Source of the DNA: Alphaproteobacteria bacterium
GTDB taxonomy: Bacteria; Pseudomonadota; Alphaproteobacteria; SHVP01
Assembly (NCBI GenBank): GCA_040216735.1
Contig: JAVJOO010000001.1
Coordinates: 171,978-235,977, forward strand
Length of the DNA: 64,000 nucleotides
Reading direction: 5' to 3'
Positions 54,607 to 63,700 of this stretch are shown in pieces. The notes under the pieces were generated by a model. It searched no databases and had not been told where the DNA came from. It worked only from the letters and a program-made list of their open reading frames with translations. Position numbers and translations under genes: made by a program. Within the stretch, counting starts at the first letter, position 1, and each line of letters opens with the position of its first letter.

Positions 54607-56781
54607 TCAGTCGGTGGCCGCGCGGTCCCGGCCGGCGCCGCCGGCGTCGTCGGTTTCCCGCACCGGGGCCTTGGCGAAATCGGCCCATTTGTCGCGCCCG
54701 CCGCGGTTGTCGAGGACGTGGAGCAGCGCCGAGACCGCGCGCCGGTCGTAGCGTTTGTCGCGCTCTTGCATCAGTTCGCCCGTCGCGTCCTCGACGCTGC
54801 GGCCCTCCTTACGGTAGGACCGCGGACTGACCATTGCGACGAACGCATTGGCGACCGCGATGATCCGCGCCGCAAGGTTGATCTCCTCGCCCTTGAGGCC
54901 CCGGGGCCGGCCGCTCCCGTCCGCGTGCTCCTGCACCTGGCCGATGATCTCGACCACCGGCCCATCGAATTCGACGTGGGACAGCATATCGGCGCCCTTT
55001 TGGATTTGGGTCCGTACCAACTCGATCTCGTCCGGGGTCAACGGCCCTTCGCGGCGCAACCACTCTCCACGCACCCGGGTCTTGCCGATGTTCATCAACT
55101 GCGCGGCGATGTCGATGGTACGAATGGCCTTGCTGTCGAGATCCATCTCCTTGGCCATCGCCGTCGCCACCTCGCCGACGCGCGAGGCGTGGTGCGCGCA
55201 ATAGGGATCGCGCTGGCCGACCACATCGACCAGCGTTTCTACCAGTTCGCGGAACACCCGTTCGCGCTGCTCGCGCTCCTCCATCAGCTCGGTGATGTCG
55301 TCCAACATCATCAGCACCGCCGCCGGATGGTCGCGGTCGCCGCGCAAGGGATAGTGCGTGGAGCGGATTAGGTGGTGACCCTTTTCGTCGTCGAACTCGT
55401 TGATGTGGGTGATGCGCTCCTGATTCGCGATGATCTCCTCGGCGCGGAGCAGGATTTCCTTGTTCAGCTTCTCGAACGACTTGGCGCGGACCGGCCCCAT
55501 GACGTTAGCCATGGTCGTCTTCATCATCGCGTCGACGTCCATCCCGGCATTGTCGGCGGCAGTCTTGTTGGCAAACGTGTATTGGCCCTCCGCCGTCACC
55601 GCGATCATTTCGGTGGGTTGGCTGTCGGTGACCACACGCAGGAACTTACCCAGGTTCTGGAATCGTTCGGCAGCGAGCCGGAAACGCTCGGCCGCGGCGG
55701 CGGCGCGGATCGAGGTGCCGTGGCGCCAAACCGCGACGATCATCACCAGCGTCACGACGATGACCAAGATGAACACGATCAGCATCGTCGTCAGGCGGGA
55801 TTCGGCGGCCGATAGGGCTTCGGCGGTGCTGACCTTGCGCACCACGACCCACGGTGCCGCCGACAGCGTGCGCCCGGTGACCAGAACCTCTTCGTTGTTG
55901 TAGTCGACTTTGCGGCCGAATCCGCCCGCGGTATCGATGACGTAGGCCGACGCAAGATCCGGTGTATCGCGCGCCATCACCCGGCGCAGCGGCGCGGTCC
56001 CGTCCTTCAACGGCGACAGGAACTCCACGTTCGGACCGCGCGTGCGCACGATATAGGTCTCGGCGGTTTCCTCGATCTCGCCGGGCTGGCGCAGCAAACG
56101 GTAGAGATCGTCGCCGACGATCCGAATGCCAATGATCGTGCCCAGCACCTCGCTGGTGCCGGCATCGGCCTGGATGCCGAAGACCGGCAGCGAAAAGCCC
56201 ATCGTCGGCTGGTCGCTATTGCCAAGATACATGTCCAGCAGCCCGCGCTCACCGCGCGGCGTTTTTTGCAGGAACTCGCGGATCGGCCCGGCGATCGGCG
56301 GCATCGTCGGCGTCGCCACCAACACCTTGCCGTTAGGGTCGAGCAACGCCATCCCGGCCAAGCCGACGCGTTCGACATTGGCATTCAGGTCCGGGCCGGT
56401 CAGCGGCTCCGTGAATTTCGCCCGCTCTGCCGTCGCGATCAGCAAGTTGCGCAGGTAGCCGGCTTCGCCAAGTTCGTCGGAATCCGCGTCGTCGCCCAGC
56501 AACGACAGTTCGGTCACGTAAAGCTGCAACGAGGCGTTCTCGCCCAAGCCGCGGATCGCCGCGAACTGATCGTCGATCCAGTCGTTGATCGCCCCGGCGC
56601 GGCTGTCGGCGACGATCCCGAGGCGGATCTGCCAATCCTGCATTTCGCGCTGGCGTTCGGAATCGACGAATCGAAAGACGAAGAAAACGCCCAGAACCGC
56701 GATCACCGCGAGGGTGAGCGCGGCCAATACCACGGTTTTGTTGACGCCCCGCGGGACGTCGTCTTCGGGCATTTCGGCCAT
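54607..56781 (-). CDS. Membrane receptor with dCACHE-like, PAS and degenerate HD-GYP domains
   Basis: 724 residues. TM1 about 15-38, periplasmic sensor of about 290 residues (39-331, dCACHE-like), TM2 about 332-352, PAS domain about 375-500, HD-GYP region about 505-690. The HD-GYP core is degenerate: the first His is kept (HASRV, His 531), but the HD pair is MN (QLMNIGK, 561-567), the HHE stretch is QEH (617-619) and GYP is GRP (624-626). Catalysis on c-di-GMP is therefore unlikely; ligand binding is possible. It is divergent from the LapG-like protease gene (187 bp apart), the neighbourhood where LapD is found in Pseudomonas. Inference: a c-di-GMP receptor or sensor controlling the protease. 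Confidence 0.85.
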   Translation of the reverse strand: MAEMPEDDVPRGVNKTVVLAALTLAVIAVLGVFFVFRFVDSERQREMQDWQIRLGIVADSRAGAINDWIDDQFAAIRGLGENASLQLYVTELSLLGDDADSDELGEAGYLRNLLIATAERAKFTEPLTGPDLNANVERVGLAGMALLDPNGKVLVATPTMPPIAGPIREFLQKTPRGERGLLDMYLGNSDQPTMGFSLPVFGIQADAGTSEVLGTIIGIRIVGDDLYRLLRQPGEIEETAETYIVRTRGPNVEFLSPLKDGTAPLRRVMARDTPDLASAYVIDTAGGFGRKVDYNNEEVLVTGRTLSAAPWVVVRKVSTAEALSAAESRLTTMLIVFILVIVVTLVMIVAVWRHGTSIRAAAAAERFRLAAERFQNLGKFLRVVTDSQPTEMIAVTAEGQYTFANKTAADNAGMDVDAMMKTTMANVMGPVRAKSFEKLNKEILLRAEEIIANQERITHINEFDDEKGHHLIRSTHYPLRGDRDHPAAVLMMLDDITELMEEREQRERVFRELVETLVDVVGQRDPYCAHHASRVGEVATAMAKEMDLDSKAIRTIDIAAQLMNIGKTRVRGEWLRREGPLTPDEIELVRTQIQKGADMLSHVEFDGPVVEIIGQVQEHADGSGRPRGLKGEEINLAARIIAVANAFVAMVSPRSYRKEGRSVEDATGELMQERDKRYDRRAVSALLHVLDNRGGRDKWADFAKAPVRETDDAGGAGRDRAATD

Positions 56782-56968
56782 CGGTCGGGGTCCGCCGTTC
56801 CCTCGTCAATCAGCGCCTGACTCTAGTGGCCGCTCCCCGCCCGGACAATGGCCACCCCCCGAAAAACCGGGGCTCCCGGCGGCAATCGCTCACGCAAGCA
56901 TGAATTCCCGCGCGCTACCGGGCGGCGTATGATGGAGGCCGTTGAAAGATCTTGGGGTGTCAGAACCG

Positions 56969-57643
56969 ATGACACGGGTGTCGATAAGGCTTCGCAGTGG
57001 CGCCGCCGGTGCCGTCCTGGTCGCGGCCGCACTGGCGCTGACCCCAGCCGCCTTTGCGGCAGACGCCGGCGCCGGTAAGCCCAGCCTGTGGGGCACCGTG
57101 GCGGTCGAGAAAGACAGCCTCGCGCCCTTCCCCAAATGGACCGAAGCGCTGGCCCGCTTCAAGGAAGAGGCCAAAAAGAACAGCGGCGAGTGCAAGGTCA
57201 CCGCCGAAGAAAAATGCGAATTCAAAACCTGGGTGGCCTTCCTCAACAAGGTCAAGAACGAGCCGACCGCGGTCAAGCTCGAACAGGTCAACGCCTTCAT
57301 GAACCAAGCCAAATACATCGTCGATCCGATCAATTGGAGCGTGAAGGACTATTGGGCGACCCCCGCCCAATTCTTCAAACGCTTCGGCGATTGCGAGGAT
57401 TTTGCGGTGGCCAAGTTCATGTCCCTGGCTGCCCTCGGCGTCGACCGCGATTCGATGCGCATCGTCGTTTTGCAAGACCTCAACCTCAAGGTCGCCCACG
57501 CCGTCCTCGCGGTCGAGCTCGACGGCAAGACCTGGATCCTCGACAACCAAATCAAACAAGTCATCGACGCCGACCGCATCCGCCACTACCGCCCGGTCTA
57601 TTCGGTCAACGAAAAGGGCTGGTGGCTGCACAAGGGCGCGTAA
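56969..57643 (+). CDS. lapG: LapG-like periplasmic transglutaminase-fold cysteine protease (BTLCP)
   Basis: 224 residues from ATG 56969; TTG 56942 would add nine residues before the signal peptide. Signal peptide about 1-31 (ending AAFAAD). The bacterial transglutaminase-like cysteine protease triad is complete: Cys 142 in RFGDCEDFAVAK, His 177 in VAHAVLAVE, Asp 192 in WILDNQIKQV. LapG cleaves the N-terminal region of LapA-type adhesins and releases them from the surface. The adhesin gene lies immediately downstream on the opposite strand, so it is the obvious substrate. Confidence 0.9.
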   Translation: MTRVSIRLRSGAAGAVLVAAALALTPAAFAADAGAGKPSLWGTVAVEKDSLAPFPKWTEALARFKEEAKKNSGECKVTAEEKCEFKTWVAFLNKVKNEPTAVKLEQVNAFMNQAKYIVDPINWSVKDYWATPAQFFKRFGDCEDFAVAKFMSLAALGVDRDSMRIVVLQDLNLKVAHAVLAVELDGKTWILDNQIKQVIDADRIRHYRPVYSVNEKGWWLHKGA

Positions 57644-57740
57644 CCGCCCACCGTCGCTACACGAACAAAGAGAACGCCTCCCCCTGCGCGCAGAGGGGGG
57701 TCGCCTCACCCCACCCCCCCCGGCGCATCATTCCGGAACA

Positions 57741-57773
57741 AAAAAAGGCCCGCAAACTGAGGGCCTTTTTTTT
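57741..57773. terminator. Bidirectional rho-independent terminator
   Basis: AAAAAAGGCCC (57741-57751), 9-base loop, GGGCCTTTTTTTT (57761-57773). The A tract on one side and T tract on the other serve both the protease gene (plus) and the adhesin gene (minus), which converge here. Confidence 0.9.
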
Positions 57774-57792
57774 CCTAGGTGCACGATCCCCG

Positions 57793-60700
57793 TTAGATGA
57801 TCTCGATATTGTCCGCCGTGACGTCGTCGCCGCTGACGGTCGCAATCGTCTGGTAGCTGTCCTCAGGCGCACCAGCGCCCTGGTAGAACAGTGTGTTGCT
57901 GTCATCGTCGAAGCCAATCTTGGAACCGTCCTCGCCGATGATGGTGAAGTTCGAGCCCTGATGTTCGACCGTGTAGTTGCCGAACCCGCCGAAGTCCTCG
58001 CCGTCGAAGCGGAACATGTCCTTGTCATTGTCGAAGCCGACCACGGTATCGCCACCCTCGGACGCCGCGTTGTACAGGAAGATGTCGTTGCCCGAGCCGC
58101 CGTCGAGGATGTCCGCGCCGTCGCCACCGATGATGATGTCGTTGCCGGAGTCACCGTCGATTTCGTCATCGCCGGCGCCGCCGTAGAGCACGTCGTTGCC
58201 GTCGTCGCCCTCGAGTTCGTCGTCGCCCACGCCGCCGTACAGCGTGTCGTTGCCTCTGCCGCCTTCGAGTTCGTCGTCGCCTTCGTCGCCGTAGAGCGTG
58301 TCGTCGCCGTCATCGCCCTCGATTTCGTCGTCGCCGGCACCGCCGTAGACAATGTCATCGCCGGACCCAGCCTCGATTTCGTCGTCGCCGGCATCGCCGT
58401 AGATGGTGTCGTCGCCCGAGCCGCCGTCGATTTCGTCGTCGCCAGCACCGCCGTGGAGGACGTCCTCGCCCGAGCCGCCGTCGATTTCGTCGTCGCCGGC
58501 GCCGCCATAGACCGTGTCGTCGCCCGAGCCCGCGTCGATCTCGTCGTCGCCGCCCAGGGTATCCCAGCTTCCGGCCATGTAGGTGTCGGCGATGGCGTCA
58601 TCGCTGAGTGCGCTGTCGAAGAAGGCCACCTCGTCCATGGCGCCTTCGAAATAATCGCGCAGGTAATTCGCGGTGCCGTCACTGCTGTAGGTTTGCGACG
58701 CGCCAAGCACGATCGGCTCTTCGTTGTTGGCGATCCCACCGGTGTAGGAATCGGTGTCCACTTCTTGGCCGTTGATGTAGAGCGCCATGCCCGCGGCACC
58801 CCAGGTGAAGGCGATCTGCATCCACTGGCCTTCCTGGGCCGCGCCACTGTTGGATTCGACGTAGTGGCTGCGGTCGTCCTCTTGCAGGCGCACCCGCACC
58901 TTGCTGCCGTCGAGTTCGATGTGCAGGTGGCCGCCGTCGTCGTAGCCACGCGAGTCCTTGGAGAATAGACCCTGGTGGCCGCCGAGGTCGTCGGGCCGGA
59001 CCCACATCATCACGGTGCCCGAGTCGGCCTCGAAGGCATCGCTGTGGGGGATGGTCACATACTCGTTGTGCCCATCGAAGGTCGCCGCTGCCCCATCGCC
59101 GATGCCAGGTGCGCCAAGGTCGACGCCGCCGTGGTAGGTGCCGGCATGTTGACCGGTTTCGTCCGCCGCGGTCGTCCCGCTGGTCTCGCCGAGCCGCCAG
59201 AAGGCGACCGGTGCGTGCTCGTTAACCGCCTCGGCATAGTCCGGGGCCTCGCCCACCGTCGCGGTGTCGCCGTAGATCACGTCGTCGCCGGAACCACCCT
59301 CTATTTCGTCCTCGCCGGCGCCGCCTTCGATAAAGTCGTCGTTGGAACCGCCGTCGATTTCGTCGTTGCCCGCGCCGCCGATCAGGACGTCGTTGCCCGA
59401 GCTGCCGTACAGCTCGTCGTTGCCGTCGCCGCCGTAAAGCGTGTCGTTGCCGCTTTCGCCGGTGAGGTAGTCGTTGCCGTCCGAGCCCGACAGCGTGTCG
59501 TTGCCCGACCCGCCGAAGATCCAGTCGTTGCCCTCGCCGCCGTCGACCGTATCGTTGCCGCTGCCGGCAAAGATCGCATCGCCGCCGCCAAGGCCGAAGA
59601 TCTGATCGTCCTGGTAGGTGCCGTAGATGTACTCGCCGCATTCGGTGCCGACGATGACGTTGCCCTCGTCCGATCCTTGGATCGTGATCGAGATGGTTTG
59701 CATCGCCGTGGCATCGCCGTCGGTCACCGCATAGGTGAAGGTCTCGACAACGCTTTGCCCGCTATTCAACGCCTGGGCGGCATTGCCCAGGGCGAAGCTG
59801 TAGGTGCCGTTGGCGTTGACGGTCAGTTGCCCGTACTGGCCTTGGCCATCCTCGCCGCTCGCCAAGCTAAAGGTCAGGGTTTCGCCGTCGACGTCGGTTG
59901 CCTCGAGGTTGCCGGTGATGGTCCCGGCGTCCTCGGAGCCGGACACGACCTCGGCCTGGGCCACCGGCCCATCGTTGGCGCCGGTGATCGTGATCTGGAT
60001 CGACTGAGTCGCCACGGCGTCGCCGTCGGTGACCTGCCAGGAGAAGGTCTGGGTCGCCGATTCGCCGGTGTCCAGCCCCTGCGCCGCCGTGTTGGGCACG
60101 AAGCTATAGGAGCCGTCGGCATTGACCGTGAGATTGCCGTACTGGCCTTGACCCGACCCGACCAAGCTGAACGTCAGGTTCTCGCCGTCGACGTCGGTGG
60201 CATCAAGGTTACCCGTGATCGACGCCGCGTCCTCCGACCCAGACACGACCTCCGCCGCGGCCACCGGACCGTCATTGGCGCCGGTCACCGTGATCTGGAT
60301 CGACTGGGTCGTCACCGCATCGCCGTCGGTCACCTGCCAGGTGAAGGTCTCCACCGCAGATTCGCCGGTATCGAGCCCCTGCGCCGCCGCGTTAGGCACG
60401 AAGGCATACGAGCCGTCGGCATTGACCGTCAGGGTCCCGAACTGCCCGGCACCGGAACCTTGCAGGCTGAACGTCAGGTTCTCTCCGTCGACGTCGGTGG
60501 CATCAAGGTTGCCGACGATCGCCGTTGCATTCTCCGAACCCGATACGGTCTCGGCCACGGCCACGGGGCCGTCGTTCGCGCCGGTGATCGTCACCGTGAT
60601 CGTTTGGGTCACGATTTCGTCGCCGTCGCTAACCTGCCAGGTGAAAGTCTCGGTCGCGCTCTCGCCGTCGTCCAGCCCTTGGGCCGCGGCATTGGGCGCA

Positions 60701-63700
60701 AAGCTGTAGGAACCGTCGGCGTTGACCGTCAGGCTGCCGAATTGACCCTGGCCGTCTTCGCCGGCGGCCAAGCTGAAGGTGAGGTCGTCGCCCTCGACAT
60801 CGCTCGCATCGAGATTGCCGGTGATCGTCGCATCCTCGGAGCCCGAGACGATTTCGGCGCTTGCCACCGGGCCGTCGTTGGAGCCGGTGATCTGGATCGT
60901 GATGGTCTCTGTATCGATGCCACCCTGACCGTCCGACACCTGCCACGTGAAGGTCTCGGTGCCGACCTCGCCGTCGTCGAGCGACTGCGCGTTGGGGTTC
61001 AGCGTGAAGGCATAGGTACCGTCCGGGTTGACGACAAGCGTGCCGTAGGTGCCCACGCCGTCCTCGCCCGCGGCCAAGCCGAAGGTGAGATCGTCGCCGT
61101 CCGCGTCGGTCGCGTCGAGTTGGCCGACCAAGGTGTCGCTGGTATCGCCGCCGCTATAGCCCGGATCGATCAGAATGCCGCCGCTCTCACCCAGGTTCAG
61201 GGTCATGATGACGTCGTCGTAATCGCGATCGCCAAGCCCCGGCAGATCTTCCCAGCCGATCGTGACGTTGCCGTCGCTGTCGGTTTCGAGCGAGGTGTGG
61301 ATCTTGCCGTCCGGGTTCAGCGCCGCCGAGGCCGAGTGGTAGGTCGGTCCGTTGAGCGCCGTCGCTGCGCCGGTCGGGCTGACATAGAACAGCGTCGGAT
61401 TGACGCTATCGGTGGTGGCCGGGCTGCCGTCCGCATTGCGGAACTCGAGCGAACCGTTCACCAGATCGAAATTGGCAAGGCCGCCGTTCTGGCCATACCC
61501 GTCGGCGACGATGAACATGCCGAACTGTCCGGTATCGCCGGTTTCGAAGGAGGCTTGGTCGCCACGGTGCATAGAGCCGCCGCTGCCTTGCAGACTGGCG
61601 TTGGTCCACACGAAGGACACATCGGTGATGTTGCCGTCGGCATCGACCTGATAGGTCCCGACGATATTGCGGTAACCGGCCTCTTCGCCGACGAAGGTCG
61701 CCGTGACCGTGGCTTGCTCGGGCCCCGAGTTGCCATTGATGACGCCGTCGTCTTCGGTGCCGGTGACGAATTCCGGCGAAGCCACCGGCGGGGTGTTGTC
61801 GTCCGAGCCGGTGATGGTGACCGTGATCGTTTGGGTCACGGTCTCGTCGCCGTCGCTGACCTGGTAGGTAAAGGTCTCGACCGCAGACTCGCCGTTCGCC
61901 AGGCTTTGTGCCGCCTCGCCGATGTCGAAGGTGTAGGAACCGTCGGGATTGACGGTGAGCTGGCCATACTGACCGATACCGTCCTCGCCCTCGGACAGGC
62001 CGAAGGTCAGATTATCGCCGTCGATGTCGTTCGCCTCGAGGTTACCGGTGAGTTGCCCCGCATCCTCGTTGCCCGTCACCGTCTCGGCTTGCGCCACCGG
62101 ACCGTCGTTGGACCCGGTGATCGTCACCGTGATCGTCTCGGTCGTCGTGACGTCGCCGTCGGTCACTTCGTAGGTAAAGGTCTCGACAGCGGATTCGCCG
62201 TCGTCCAGCCCCTGCGCCGCCGCCCCGATCGCGAAGACGTAGGCGCCGTTCGCCGCCACCGTCATGTTACCGAACTGCCCCTGACCACTACCCTGGAGAG
62301 AGAAGGTCAGGTCGTCGCCATCGACGTCCGCCGCATCGAGGTTGCCGGTCAGTTGGCCGGCGTCTTCATTGCCGGAGACCGTCTCGGCTTGCGCCACCGG
62401 ACCATCGTTGGACCCGGTGATCGTCACCGTGATCGTCTGCGTCGAGACAACGTCGCCGTCAGTGACCTCGTAGGTAAAGGTCTCCACCGCGCTCTCGCCG
62501 TCGTCCAACCCTTGCGCCGCCTCGGCGATATCGAACGTGTAGGACCCGTCGGCATTCACCGTCAGTTGGCCATACTGGCCTTCCCCGTCGCCCTGCAGGC
62601 TGAACGTCAAGTCGTCGCCGTCGACATCCGCGGCATCCAGGTTGCCGGTCAGCAGGCCGGCATCTTCATTGCCGGTCACCGTCTCGACTTGCGCCACCGG
62701 CCCGTCATTGGACCCGGTGATCGTCACCGTGATCGTCTGGGTGCTCGTGACGTCCCCATCCGTCACTTCATACGTGAAGGTCTCAACCGCAGATTCGCCG
62801 TCATCCAGCCCTTGGGCCGCTTCGGCGATGTCGAACGTGTAAGAGCCGTCGGCGTTCACGGTGAGTTGGCCGTACTGCCCCTCGCCGTCGCCCTGCAGTG
62901 AGAACGTCAGTTCGTCGCCGTCCACGTCCGCCGCATCCAAGTTGCCGGTGAGTTGACCCGCATCCTCGGTACCTGAGACAGACTCCGCCTGGGCCACAGG
63001 GCCGTCATTCGACCCAGTGATCGTGACCTGGATCGTCTGAGTGCTAACGACATCCCCATCCGTCACTTCATACGTGAAGGTCTCAACCGCAGATTCGCCG
63101 TCATCCAGGCCTTGCGCCGCCTCGGCGATATCGAACGTGTAGGACCCGTCGGCGTTCACGGTGAGTTGGCCGTACTGCCCCTCGCCGTCGCCCTGCAGGC
63201 TGAACGTCAGATCGTCGCCGTCGACATCCGCCGCGTCCAGGTTGCCGGTCAACTGACCCGCATCTTCGCCGCCCGTAACCGCCTCGGTTTGTGCGACCGG
63301 GCCATCGTTCGAGCCAGTGATCGTTACCGTGATCGTTTGCGTCGAGACAACGTCCCCGTCGGTGACCTCGTAGGTGAACGTCTCAACAGCAGATTCACCG
63401 TCGTCCAGCCCTTGGGCCGCCTCGGCGATATCGAACGTGTAAGAGCCGTCGGCGTTGACCGTCAGCTGTCCGTACTGGCCTTCGCCGTCGCCCTGCAGGC
63501 TGAACGTCAAGTCGTCGCCATCGACGTCCGCCGCGTCGAGATTACCGGTCAGTTGGCCGGCATCTTCATTGCCCGTCACCGTCTCGGCTTGCGCCACCGG
63601 GCCGTCGTTCGAACCGGTGATCGTTACCGTGATCGTTTGCGTCGAGACGACATCCCCGTCAGTGACCTCGTAAGTAAAGGTCTCGACCGCAGACTCGCCG

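Noticed and set aside
56782..56968. C/G hairpin (CCCCCCG...CCGGGG) in the gap between the receptor and protease genes
   Set aside because: Short, imperfect and without T tract; common by chance in DNA of this composition.
58975..62901. 1308-residue open frame antisense to the adhesin
   Set aside because: Open only because the GC-rich VCBS repeats lack stops in that frame; its sequence follows the repeat period and shows no protein family.
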